This document shows positions 25,183 to 36,356 of a stretch of DNA of 64,000 nucleotides, piece by piece. The notes under the pieces were generated by a model, which made no database searches, was not told where the DNA came from, and saw only the letters and a list, made by a program, of their open reading frames with translations. Position numbers and translations under genes: made by a program. The DNA is taken from NCBI GenBank assembly GCA_965153355.1, contig OZ231126.1, forward strand, positions 39,060,001 through 39,124,000, read 5' to 3'. The stretch is from Flaccisagitta enflata (lineage: Eukaryota; Chaetognatha; Sagittoidea; Aphragmophora). How positions within the stretch are numbered: the stretch's first letter is position 1; the number at the start of each line of letters is the position of its first letter.

Positions 25183-25645
25183 GTGGGCAGCTGCCCCGAA
25201 ATGACCGATGACCTATGCTTTCACACTTGGGGGAAATTCTCTTTCTCCTTCTCCATCTAATCAATCAAATCCCCGCCTCAAGGCTCAAATCCCAGTCTCG
25301 AGAATTAAATCCTTGAGACTCCAGTCCCAGCCTCGAGGCTCAAATCCCCATCTTGAGGCTCAAATCTCAGCTGTACAGATTAAGTTCCAGCCTTGAGGCT
25401 CAAATCCCACTCTGAAGCTCAACGCTCAAACCCCAGCTTCAAGCTTGACACTGCTTCCGTATTCAAGTCCCAGTCTCAATGTTCGAATTCAAGCCTCCAT
25501 TCTCAAATCCAAGCCAAGCATAGATCATTAGCTGCTAAGGGCCGCTTCCCCTTCTCACCACCACATCATAACATACATTGATTTAAGGGGAAAGCATATC
25601 GCTGACCATCTGACGCTTTTACGACTTTTTGAATCTGCTGCCCAA
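25183..25645. mobile_element. R2 element upstream of receptor 1
   Basis: Left end 'gggcagctgccccgaaatga' and 'ccgatgacctatgctttcac'. The array consists of 'caaatcccagcctcgaggct' type units. The right end holds 'gctgaccatctgacgctttt' and 'tgctgcccaaaaag'. Confidence 0.6.
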
Positions 25646-25744
25646 AAAGTTAAAGAGTTCAAAGTTTATATTTTTAACTCAGGTGCAATAACGCATCTCT
25701 AGTCAGAGACAGAGAACCTCGCCAGGACAATAACTCGCTTAATA

Positions 25745-25942
25745 ATGATAAGTTTCAAGTTGATACGAAATGCTCCATACCGCATACATCTTACTCTCTC
25801 GTTGCAAAGTCTACCTCCGTTTGTTTGCTTTCATCTATTTCTTTTTCTGTTATCAAACACGCTCGTAAGTGCACAAAGGGACCAGGACGGATCGTCTCGC
25901 AAAAATATCTGTTTTGTGGCTTTTCCCGAGAACGAGAATTGA
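25745..25942 (+). CDS. small ORF with signal-peptide-like start, doubtful
   Basis: A 65-residue frame. A hydrophobic segment (about residues 28-42, FVCFHLFLFLLSNTLVSA) is followed by a plausible cleavage site and a short polar tail. A strong GTAAGT donor lies in frame at 25865, so it could equally be a first exon or chance. No homology recognised. The surrounding 25650-26310 holds nothing else I can identify. Confidence 0.2.
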   Translation: MISFKLIRNAPYRIHLTLSLQSLPPFVCFHLFLFLLSNTLVSAQRDQDGSSRKNICFVAFPENEN

Positions 25943-26305
25943 CGTCAGTGGCGGTGTTTGATCAAGCACCCAGCGCAGTTTTATGTTTGCGTTTCCATGC
26001 AAACAACGGTCATTCGCAGTTTATTGAGGACGTCTGCGGTTGAGGTCGATGATTTACGTAATCTCGTCGAAGGTCGTTTCACTGATGCGAGATGTCACCC
26101 ATGAAAAGGTGTGTATAACTCGTTGAGAACTTTTACAGTGATGGCTGTTCCATTACCAATGCAGCAGTAAAAGGCTTTCATGAGGAAGAAACCTATGAGT
26201 TAGGTTAGCCTTTATCAATATCAGTCTTTGGCTAAATGACTGAGACAGAAAAATTCATTGATTAACTGTCAAACGGTGAGCCTGTCTCCTTATCGGAATA
26301 TCAAT

Positions 26306-26446
<141 letters not shown>

Positions 26447-26747
26447 TGTCAATTCCATTAAAATTACTAAAGTCAGAAAATTCATGATGGTCTTATTTCA
26501 TGTTGATTAAGAGCGAACAGTATAAATGACAGAATAGTGTCAGAAAGGCATACATAGTTCAATTTCGCAACATGCAAAGGTAGCTGAAATGTTGTTCACT
26601 GCAGTTTTAACAGATTGGCGGGTGAAATCATGATGATTTACATCATAGAAAATTATCAGTCTAGACAAGAGGTTTTCGTATCATTTTGACATTACAAAGG
26701 AAAGGTAATATCTATATACTAAACGCCCAATATAAAAACCCGTTCAG

Positions 26748-28381
26748 TCAACTACCACATTTGAGTCGTTTGTCACGGTATAAACTGATGGCAGTTAACC
26801 CTGGAGCGACCAAACCGGCGGTAAACACCAGACAAAATATACCGGCAAAGCTGATAAGCTCGATGGGTTTGACATCTTCCTCTCCAGCATCATCCAAAAG
26901 AATGCTTTGATGGTCTCTCGTAATCTCCTCTACAATACCCGATTGAGTGTATTTAGCTATCAGCTTGCTTACATTTTCAGCATGTTTCCATTTTGTTTTC
27001 ATAGCGAATCCTTGGGGAATGCGATTAAAGTAGCCATCTAGCGCGTACACTCTGTCCTTCTCAGCAAGATACTGTATAATAGAATCGATGTTAGTATTAG
27101 GAACTAGCCAGATGCAATCAGACTGGAGCGTTTCACTAACTATTCCACTCCAATTGCGGTCCCCCATAATGAAATACTGAATACGTTCCTTCATTATCAA
27201 CTCATTCAAAATACTGTTGTTGTAGGTAACAAATTCCTTTTCAAAGTGTGCGTTGGCGCAGACATTGTACAAAGAGTTGTGGATGTCATCAATGGATTGG
27301 ACAGGTTTTAAGGTGGTATTTTTCGAAAATATCGCGGCCAAATTAGCCGTATATGTTGCAATGAGGATAACATAGAGAAAACTCCATGTCTGGTGCAATA
27401 CTTTACCCCCCAACGAAACTGGATGTTTGTCGGGTCCAAGCTGGATCGACCCGACGGAAAAATAACAATGACTCTCCCAAAAAGTGAAATCGTCTCTGGG
27501 TTCTGATGATGCGGGAACCAGCTTTTTACTGATCATTGAAATGAATGTAAGAATGAATGAGTAGAATAACCACAATAAATGAAATACGAGCCAGACTTGC
27601 CAATGGAATGGCTTCAAGAAAAGGGCAAATTCGAGGGTTTTGGGTTGTTTGAGCATCATAGCCTGGACTCCATCCATGGTGAAGGCCGGCGTTAACACGT
27701 ACCTGTAAAGGTCATGCAAATATAGATATCAATGAAGGATTAAAACCATTGAATATAAAATGGATCACATCCATACACTCAAACACTCCATACCAGTTAA
27801 TGAACTAAGGCAGGATACGCGGCTACGCGGCTACTTCAGTCGTGCGGTTGGGCAGGGGCAGTAAAAGAGAAGAAGCAGTGAACTCAAAACGCTCATAAAC
27901 GCTGAAAAAAGTAAAACGGGGACTGACCAACCTACCGACCGATGGACAGGGTGTAGAGTCGCGTCCATATATTTTTCACCTGCTTCATTAAAAATGTCTG
28001 CTTTCTTGTTTTCTACGCTCACGCGTCATTCAGCGTAAGAATGAGATTGTTGCTTACTCAAACTTACTCAAAAATGTCCATTCTGTCCATCTGAATGTCG
28101 TCCATTTTGCCGATGATGATGTCCGCGGTTTTATCTTCAAACGCCACGACTGACTGCATCGGAGATGTGACTGTCAATTCATAGTCTATGCCAAGTTCGT
28201 TGGCGACTAATTTCCACAAATCTATGCAAATTCCACTCGGTGTCCCATTTTCGTCGAAAACGTAATTGTCAGCCGTGTATTCTGTCACTGCGCGAGTTTT
28301 TTCGTTGGTGACAGTTAAAAAGGCCAATGAGACGGATTGAAAAAAAGCTGAAAATTTCAGCATCATATTGACCGCTGCCAT
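26748..28381 (-). CDS. glutamate-receptor-like channel 2 (IR-type, no ATD)
   Basis: Two exons: 28381-28068 and 27702-26748, phase 2 (donor GTAAGT, acceptor TTTACAG), 422 residues. It has an N-terminal signal peptide (about residues 1-26), then the first ligand-binding lobe (SGICIDLWKLVA, TADIIIGKM). Exon 2 has M1, the pore loop YFSVGSIQLGPDKHP, M3 with ATYTANLAAIF, the second lobe with DRVYALDGYF, and M4 near the C terminus. By my alignment the ligand-carboxylate arginine is replaced by Asp (QMDRMDIF). It shares exon structure with the other members, so the cluster arose by tandem duplication. Closest by eye to receptor 3. Likely a plasma-membrane cation channel with an altered ligand. Confidence 0.88.
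27803..27968. mobile_element. dispersed repeat R1 in the intron of receptor 2
   Basis: 'aaggcaggatacgcggctac', 'cagtcgtgcggttgggcagg' and, at the right, 'agggtgtagagtcgcgtcc'. Confidence 0.55.
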
Positions 28382-28556
28382 TGTTGGTGATTTTAGTTAC
28401 TTTAAAAAAAGAAAAAAAAAAAAACATTTCTAATGCGCAAAACTGAAAATGTGGCTTTCAAATTGAAATTGCTTCTCTATGTAGACAGACAAAGCATTTT
28501 ATCCCAAAAAGTAGGTCAAAATCTCTTTGCAATTATAGACTTCCTTGTCAATCAGC

Positions 28557-29119
28557 TACAGTAGATCTCGTCTAGACTTGAGATAACGGGGGCAAGCATT
28601 GTGGAAAGAGGAATGAAGGCAGGGGAGCGATATTTTGATCATGTACTAGTAAAAGGATGCTTAATTCCCCATGATAGCTGGTTGCCATGGAAACACATTT
28701 CCATGTGTTCTCGCTAAAATATCAATATTTTGAGAAATTTTTTTAGGGAACATTGCTCAAAATCAAATTTGCTACAACTTTCCCACAGTATGCTCTGTAA
28801 GAATATCGCTCGTTTGGTCGTTGCTAGGGAGCGTATCCATGTGTGACGACCCCTAGCAACCGCTAAACGAGCGACATTCTTACAGAACATACTGTGGGAA
28901 GAGTAACAAATTGATTTAAAAAATGTTCCCTCAAAAAATTTCTCAAAATATTGTTATTTTAGCGAAAATACATAGAAATGCGTTTCCATAGCAACCAGCT
29001 ATCATGGGTAATAAACTATCCCTTTATAAGTCTATGTTTCAAATATCACTCCCCTGGCTTCATTTGTTTTTCCACAATGCTTGCCCCCGTTATCTCAAGT
29101 CTAGACGAGATCTACTGTA
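28557..29119. mobile_element. foldback MITE, Tc1/mariner-type ends
   Basis: 563 bases that are almost one long inverted repeat (arms about 270 bases, centre near 28838). Ends are CAGTAGATCTCGTCTAGACT and its reverse complement, flanked by TA, the target site of Tc1/mariner elements. The arms differ by scattered substitutions. No coding sequence. 28385-28556 holds nothing recognisable. Confidence 0.75.
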
Positions 29120-29399
29120 TCTGGTCCAAGATATGACCTCGTGATTAAGGCCTTGCGGGTTTGGCCGTGAGCAACCCATTGCATAACGACTTCTGTAGTA
29201 ACGCCTTTTCCGGTATTCGCCATGGTAACGTAACACCATTTTGGAGTCTATATGGCGTTATTTGAGGCGTTATTACTGTTGTCATTGCTGTCATTTTTTT
29301 CCCTCTTTTTTACTCATTATGGATTTTTTGTGATCATTTGAACAAAACCAAAGATAGAAAATGTTATATATTAAATTCATCATTGATAATGATTTTTTT

Positions 29400-29555
29400 C
29401 ACTTTTCACTTTTCTCTCTTCACTTTTCACTTTTTACTTTTTACTTTTTACTTTTCACTTTTCACTTTTCACTTTTCACTTTTCACTTTTCACTTTTTAT
29501 TTTTCATTTTTCATTTTTCATTTTTCATTTTTTATTTTTTATTTTTTTTTTTTTT

Positions 29556-29596
<41 letters not shown>

Positions 29597-29602
29597 TCTC
29601 GA
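29400..29602. repeat. 'cacttttcactttt' repeat and (CT)n
   Basis: About 140 bases of TTTTCACTTTTYA decamer-like units, a T run, then CT to 29602. T-rich non-coding sequence continues to about 29760. 29120-29399 and 29760-29960 hold nothing I recognise. Confidence 0.9.
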
Positions 29603-31382
29603 CTTGCATTTATTTGCTTGTTTTTTTTTTCTTATTATCATGTTCAAACTTATTCTTCTCCTCTTTTTTATTCACCTTTTATCTCAGATTTATGTGTTTG
29701 TTTTTTTTTCTTTTTCTTCAATTTTTTTTCTTTTTCTTTTTTCTTCTAAACGAAGTCGCACAATGGCCCGGTATCAAGCATTAGGACACGATACGCGATC
29801 GCTTGTTTTTTCAATATTATGGATCCAGTCACTTAGTAATATAGTTTTATGAACAATTTAAGCCATAAATTGGGCCTGGTAGTCGTAAATGACTTGTAGC
29901 AGCTGGAAATGTACTCCCAAGTCAGGGTATATTTTATACTCAAAATGGTAGTAATATTTAAATCTTTATTAAATTGTGCAGGCTAAACGAATAAAGACAC
30001 AAATTCCAGCTTGGCGGCGTTCGATAGATAATAATTAGAAGTATATCTAATAAAATTTTCAAAGATTTTTAGCGAGTAGTTTTGGAGAAAATCAACTTTT
30101 TCTTCAAAAAATTAGATTGAAAATTCGCTTACTTTTCAACAACCTATACCTATAAAAGCAATGTTCGCTTGTGTTCGCGGGATTCAGTCTTTCTGGCCAG
30201 GATATATCTCAACTACAATATATAAGTGTCCTGTAGCCGCATGGCGAGCCATGGCGACTAAGAAACAACCGCAGCAGATGTAGTTTTTTAGCCAAGGGTC
30301 AAATACGGTGGAAATGGTTGTTGTGATTTTTTTTTCATTTTTGCAAAATTCTTACGCCTAAACGACAAAAGACCCAACAACGAGCCTGGAACCATTGGAT
30401 AGACAATATTAAGTAGTTTCTATGTTTAAAATTTCATTGATTTATCTCGAGTATTTTCCGAGAAAATCAATTTTTTCAACAAAAAAATGAGGATAAAAAA
30501 GGCCAAATTATCAACAACCTATACCTGTCAATGCATTGTTCGCACGTGTTCGCGGCATTCGGTCATTTTGGCCAAGATATATCTTAAGTGTAATGTGTAA
30601 GGGTCCTATAGCCTTATGGCGAGCTGTGGCAACCCAGAAGCAACCGCAGCAGAAGTAATTTTATAGGGAAGGGTCAAATTCGCTGGAAATGGTTGTTGTG
30701 ATTTTTTTTTATTTTTGCAAAGTTCTTATGCCTAAACGACAAAAGTCCAACCACGAGTCTGGTACCATTGGATAAACAATATTAAGTAGTTTCTATGTTT
30801 AGAATTTCATTGATATATCTCAAGTATTTTAGGAGAAAATCATTTTTTCAAAAAGGCTAAGTTAATAACAACCTTTACCTGTCAATGCATTGTTCGCTCG
30901 AGTTCGCGGGATTCAGTCATTTTGGCCAAGATATATCTTAAGTGTAATGTATAAGGGTCCCATAGCCTCATGGCATGCTATGACAACCCAGAAACAACCG
31001 CGGCAGATGTACTTTTTGAACCAAGGGTCAAATTCGCTGGAAATGGTTTTTGTGATTTTTTTTTATTTTTGCAAATTTTTTACGCCTAGACGACAAAAGA
31101 CCCAACTATGAGCCTGGAATCATTGGATAGACAATATTAAATAGTTTCTATGTTTAAGATTTCATTGTTTTATCTCTACTGTTTTTCGAGAAAATCAATT
31201 TGTTTTCACAAAAAATCAACGTCGAGAAGGCTAAATTAACAACAACCTGTCCCTCTCAATGCACTGTTCGCTCGTGTTTGTGAGATTCAGTCATTTTGGC
31301 CAAGATATATCTTTATCATAATGTGTAAGGACCTAAAGCTTCATGGCGAGCTGTGGTAGCCCAGAAACAACCGCATCAGAGG

Positions 31383-31600
31383 TATTTCTAGTTGCGTGCT
31401 ACGCGACTCTACAACCCGCTTTGTCGGTCGGTCCGTTGGTCCGTTGGTCCGTCCATCGGTCCGTCCGTCACACTTTACTTTTTTGGTTTTTTTGCGGTCT
31501 TAAGCCTCACTGCTCCTGCCGGAATGATAAAGCGACCTCAAATATGGCCCCTGCCCACCCGCACGCGACTTAGGTAGCCGTGGATCCGGCCTTGTTGAGC
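31383..31600. mobile_element. dispersed repeat R1, reverse orientation, inside the satellite
   Basis: 'ctagttgcgtgctacgcgac' at the left, GGTC runs, then 'ctgcccacccgcacgcgact' and 'ccgtggatccggccttgtt'. The satellite unit continues on both sides, so this is an insertion. Confidence 0.7.
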
Positions 31601-31736
31601 CAACGGTCAAATTCGCTGAAAATGGTTGCTGTGGATTTTTTTTTATTTTTGCGAAATTCTTACGCCTAAACAACAAAAGACCCTACAACTAGCCTGAAAT
31701 CATTGGATAGACAATATTAAGTAGTCTCTATGTCAA

Positions 31737-31872
31737 CAAGGCCGGATACACGGCAATCCAGTCGCAGACGGTTGGGCAGGAGCAGTAGTGTAAAAACTGC
31801 TCGGAATTAAAAAATGTGACCTACCGACAGACCGACACAGCAAGTTCTAAAGTCCCATGTTCGCGACTATAA
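31737..31872. mobile_element. dispersed repeat R1 inside the satellite
   Basis: 'aacaaggccggatacacggc', 'ccagtcgcagacggttgggc', 'gttcgcgactataaa'. The satellite resumes right after it with 'tttcattgtttt'. Confidence 0.7.
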
Positions 31873-31954
31873 ATTTCATTGTTTTAACTCAAGTATTTGT
31901 AAAGAAAATCGATATTTTCACAAAGTCAACACCTATAAGTCGCGTGCGAGACTT

Positions 31955-32195
31955 TCAGACTAAGAATGACTTTGAATGACTTAGAATGACTTTCAATGAC
32001 TTAGAATGACTTAGAATGACCTAAAATGACCAAAAAGGACATAAAATGACTAAAAAACCTAATGACCAAAAATGACTGAAAATAACTTAAAATGACATAA
32101 AATGACTTAAAATGACTTAAAAAGACTTAGAATGAGTTAGAATGAATCAAAATGACCTAGAATAACTATTAATGACTTAAAATGACCCAAGAGTT
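31955..32195. repeat. 'aatgacttaa' minisatellite
   Basis: About twenty imperfect 10-11 base units of AATGACTTAA/AATGACTTAG, followed by an R1-like right end ('cacgtgcacgcgactaaaa', to about 32273). Confidence 0.85.
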
Positions 32196-32650
32196 GACAT
32201 TATATTACAAAAAAAGTGTGACGGACAGACGGACCGACAAAGTGGGGTGTAGTCACGTGCACGCGACTAAAAAGGGCAAAATAAATAACAACCTACACTG
32301 GTCAATGCATTGTTTGCTCCTGTTTGTTGAATGCCCTTGGATGTGAAATTTGAAGTATCTTTATGGGGTCAAGAGAAGCAACATAGGAATTAGAATAATC
32401 ATTTATGCATATTGCTGTAAAAAAGAGAAGCAAAGGATCTGAATAGGACATGCGCCAAGGTATTCTAAATAAAATAATCTAATGATATCATTCTTGAGAA
32501 AACAAAATTGGCTTAAGGAATGTCACATTCTTTCTTTTCATTGAATATTACTACTTGTGATACAAAATTTCTTAACGCAAAGAGTCCGTTGTTTGTAAAA
32601 TGATTAATTGTAAAATCAAATTTGGAGGTGGGAGGGACGGTGGCCACGTT

Positions 32651-33185
32651 TGACGGGCCTGGGAGCTTGATAGGTGGTCATTTAGGGCCAGTGTGAGGGT
32701 GGAAGGTGGTGGTTATGGGTGGATAGAGTTGAGATAGGCCTAGGAGCTTGATAGGTGGTCATTTAGGGCCAGTGTGAGGGTGGAAGGTGGTGGTTATGGG
32801 TGGATAGAGTTGAGATAGGCCTAGGAGCTTGATAGGTGGTCATATAGGGCCAGTGTGAGGGTGGAAGGTGGTGGTTATGGGTGGATAGAGTTGAGATAGG
32901 CCTAGGAGCTTGATAGGTGGTCATTTAGGGCCAGTGTGAGGGTGGAAGGTGGTGGTTATGGGTGGATAGAGTTGAGATAGGCCTAGGAGCTTGATAGGTG
33001 GTCATTTAGGGCCAGTGTGAGGGTGGAAGGTGGTGGTTATGGGTGGATAGAGTTGAGATAGGCCTAGGAGCTTGATAGGTGGTCATTTAGGGCCAGTGTG
33101 AGGGTGGAAGGTGGTGGTTATGGGTGGATAGAGTTGAGATAGGCCTAGGAGCTTGATAGGTGGTCATTTAGGGCCAGTGTGAGTC
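32651..33185. repeat. 81-bp minisatellite, about 6.5 copies
   Basis: The motif 'gggccagtgtgagggtggaa' recurs at 32685, 32766, 32847, 32928, 33009, 33090 and 33171, exactly 81 bases apart and almost without differences. G-rich on the + strand. Although 81 is a multiple of three, the frames I read contain stops. 32346-32650 is AT-rich with no feature seen. Confidence 0.93.
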
Positions 33186-33309
33186 GTTATATGCAAAAAT
33201 CGTAACTATAGTGTCTTTGATGCTATTGGGGAATAGCAAAAAACGGGTTTCCGAATTTTCTACGCAATCCGTTGGCCGTGAGAAGGCCAAGGCTTGGCTT
33301 TGCGGCAGA

Positions 33310-33425
33310 TTTATGTGTTTGGTTTTTTTTCTTTTTCTTCAATTTTTTTTCTTTTTCTTTTTTTTTCTATTTTCTTTCTTTCATTTATTTTTCTCTCTCT
33401 TTTTTTCTATTTCTTTTCCTCTCTG
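33310..33425. repeat. pyrimidine-rich tract also present at 29685-29750
   Basis: 'agatttatgtgtttg' followed by T/C-rich sequence matches 29685-29750 closely before diverging, so it is a dispersed copy. 33186-33660 has no gene I can support. Confidence 0.5.
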
Positions 33426-33664
33426 GCAAATAACCAAACATCTTTTTGTTACTACATTTACTTAAAAACCCGATATAAACCCGTGATAAACCTGAGAAAA
33501 GGTTTTGAGGTATTCCGAACCCGAACCGAAACCGCTGAAAAAAACGCCATACGCAAGGCCTTACTCGTGATTTACATAAAAGAGATGAGATCAGATGAGA
33601 GGACTTGTCTGAAAACCCATGCCACTTATCTGGCTTGACATAACGTTCTGTTGTAGATGAACAA

Positions 33665-33840
33665 GTGCAAGGCCGAATACGCGTGCGGTCAGGAGCAGTG
33701 TAGCAGGTGGCCCGGAGTGGCAGACTCCTCAGAATAGCTCGAAACATTTATGCGACTTTCGGACGGACGAACCGATGTACCAAGGGACAGACCAACTGAA
33801 CAAACAGTAGTTTGAAGAGTTGCGTTGCACGTGACTTCAA
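33665..33840. mobile_element. dispersed repeat R1
   Basis: 'caaggccgaatacgcgtgcg' with 'gtcaggagcagtg' on the left, 'acggacgaaccga' units, 'gagttgcgttgcacgtgact' on the right. Diverged. 33841-34317 shows nothing I recognise. Confidence 0.5.
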
Positions 33841-34317
33841 CACTTAGGGTGCTAAAATGTTTGGGAATTTCAACCCAATCTCCAGAAACTCGAAGATTTG
33901 TATTTCCAGAACAAAGTAAGAAAAGAAACAAGGGCATTAGACCAGTGCTGCGTGCGTCGGCTCTTCCAAAAAGAGTCAGACAGACAAACTGACTGACTAT
34001 TCTTTTGAAACAGACCTTTGATCTAACTGTTTACTCCTACAAGTTCCTTCTCTAATGTTCAAAAACCAACAAAACGCGATAAGAAGACTTTAAAACCACT
34101 TAAGTGATGGACAGACAAATGGAAAGATGGGCTCATTGGACTGGTGGACTGAAAAGAAGGAAATTCGAGATTCAAATTGAACAAGTTCATGACAACAACG
34201 TCTTGCGCATAAGAAGTCAAGAACTCTAAAACAAAAAGAACTGATCAATGATTGAAATGCAAAAGTTGGAAAAAGGACAAATTTGTTCAACTCTTTTAAA
34301 ATATCTCCAAAGAAAAA

Positions 34318-34577
34318 AACAAGTGACGCGGGGTCACAATATCGTTGCGGGCGGGTGGGCAGGGGCATCTAACCCCCATCCACACCCCACGCCCCCCAAC
34401 CTACCCTAAAAAAGATCCAAAACGTTTTTCCACTTTTCGACTCGTGCATTACGGACAGACGGATGGACGGACAGAAAGACGGACAGACCGACGGACGGAC
34501 TGATGGACGGATTGACTGACCAACGGACGGACAGGCGGACAAAGTCTCTAATAGATTTGCGTGTCCGCAACTAAAAA
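34318..34577. mobile_element. dispersed repeat R1 (well-preserved copy)
   Basis: 'aacaagtgacgcggggtcac', 'cgttgcgggcgggtgggcag', 'acccccatccacacccc', about a dozen GACGGAC-type units, then 'aatagatttgcgtgtccgca' and 'actaaaaa'. This about 260-base version is the longest clean copy. Confidence 0.7.
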
Positions 34578-34872
34578 GGAAAGAGGATCCGTGTGAAGAA
34601 GTGACCAACAGATGGATGAACCGACGCGATGGATGAACCGATGGATATGGATGGACCAAAACAGTGATAGCGTAGTAGAGTCGGGTGGTACGGGTATACA
34701 AGGACCAGAGCGTGAGAAGACGGGGAGAAAAATTGTTTGCAAATTAGGGAATAATTTCCGGTTGATATATTTTTGAAGTAAAAAACGTTAATGTGATGAT
34801 GGCTACTAAGAGGAGAGTTTTAAAAGTTGATCTTACGCAATCTTAAACTATTTGCAGAAAATTAGACATAGT

Positions 34873-35193
34873 TACCATATTTTTTCTATTTAGCGCCCCC
34901 TTCCAATTAGCGCCCCCCAACTCTTTTTCAGAAAAGATTTGGACAAAAATATAGAGTAAAATGATGAAATAACGCAACTCAATGATCTATTTTCACTGAC
35001 TTTCAAACAGATACATGCAATGAATATCTTCATTTTGAGTCAAATTTAGCATTTTGATAGCCTTTCAGGAAAAAAGATGGAATGTATGACAGTTCATCTA
35101 CAATACAAAGGGGGCGCTAATTCAAGGGTTAAAAAGCAAAGTCATATTTCAATTTCAAAAGCGCCCGGGGCGCTAAATAGAAAAAATACGGTT
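34873..35193. mobile_element. MITE with 'ctatttagcgccc' inverted ends
   Basis: The left end 'accatattttttctatttag' then 'cgcccccttccaattagcgc' is mirrored by 'gcgctaattcaa', 'gcgctaaatagaaaaaatac' and 'ggtt' on the right. Non-coding, about 320 bases. Confidence 0.65.
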
Positions 35194-35333
35194 CTCGGGT
35201 ATGTACTTCCGATGGACTCAGAGAGACAAATGAATTGTGGGAGCAAACATTAGAATCTCTGATTTATTTAGAATGATACACCGACTGCATTATCATCTAG
35301 ATAATCATGCAGACGCGGAAAGCGTTGATTAAA

Positions 35334-35610
35334 AAACAAGGCCGGATACACGGCCACCAGTTGCGGATAGGTGGGCAGGGGCGGAAATGCGCGTTTTCCC
35401 ACTTTTTGACTCAATCATTACGGACCAACGGACGGACCGACAGACGGACCGACGGACGAACGGACAGACAAAGCCTCTTATAGAGTTGCGTGTCCGCAAC
35501 TAAAGATTAAGTCGCATGCAGAGTTGCAGACAAATAGACGGATAAACGGATGGTCCAACAAACCAACAAAGCACAATGTAGAATCTAGAGTCGCGTACAT
35601 GCAACGAAAA
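35334..35610. mobile_element. dispersed repeat R1 plus adjoining fragment
   Basis: 'aacaaggccggatacacggc', 'accagttgcggataggtggg', GACGGACC units, 'cctcttatagagttgcgtgt' and 'ccgcaacta' (to about 35505). A second right-end-like piece ends 'tagagtcgcgtacatgcaac' at about 35605. Confidence 0.65.
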
Positions 35611-35794
35611 ATTGATAAGGCAAGGCAAAACCGCGAGTCAAGTTTGACAGATGTTGACACTTGAGTCATCGCTTATTTCTGAGTCGAGGGCGAAAAAAAA
35701 AAAGATAATTGCTCTCCATAACTGCCCTTCACTATTCGCTAACTTCATTTATCTGCCGAAACGGGACAAAACCTATGGACTAACTGATATTCAC

Positions 35795-35992
35795 TTTTGG
35801 TCACGTGCAAGCGACTTTGTAACCCGCTGTTGGTCGGTCAGTCGGTATGTCCGTTTGTCCCTAACGCTTCGCTCTTTCGGCATTCACGGGTAGTTTTTAT
35901 ATTACTACCCCTGCCAAATGCTTGGGTTAGCCTTTTTATCACTGCCCCTGCCCACTCGCACGCGATTTTGGTAGCCGTGTATACGGCCTTGT
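35795..35992. mobile_element. dispersed repeat R1, reverse orientation
   Basis: 'ggtcacgtgcaagcgacttt', GGTC units, then 'ctgcccactcgcacgcgatt' and 'gccgtgtatacggccttgtt'. 35993-36356 is the AT-rich 3' flank of receptor 3. Confidence 0.65.
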
Positions 35993-36356
35993 TTTCACAG
36001 AATCAGCCACAAAAGATTAAAGAATAAAGAATTTCAGTGTGTCACAGGTTCTTATATTGGTTCACACAGCAATAAGAGTGAATGTAACAAACTTTATCGT
36101 AGCCCGCCAGGAGATTCAAAAACATACTGATCCACTCGTCAAAGAATCTTTAGTAAAGATTGTTTACGGAATCTGATCTCATATGAATTGTGCAACATTT
36201 TGTAGTGATTAAAGTAATTATTGAATAGAGAGCTACAAATCATATATACATACAGTAAGCTTATTTAAGCATGGACTAAACAGTAATCATTTTCCAAGTT
36301 TTATTTACACTTTCGTGATCTGCAATCATTTTCTACCAAAACAATCAATGAAAAAC

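Larger units (their letters stand above)
29990..32345. repeat. tandem satellite, unit about 355-375 bp, with inserted elements
   Basis: Units share 'ttcgctcgtgttcgcgggat', 'ggccaagatatatctt', 'gaaatggttgttgtgatttt', 'cttacgcctaaacgacaaaa' and 'cattggatagacaatattaa'. Unit starts (the 'aaccta' motif) fall at about 30141, 30516, 30870 and 31244. A fifth copy is broken by R1 elements and a short minisatellite, and resumes at 32290. Copies differ by 10-20 percent by eye. No coding frame is conserved. Confidence 0.85.
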
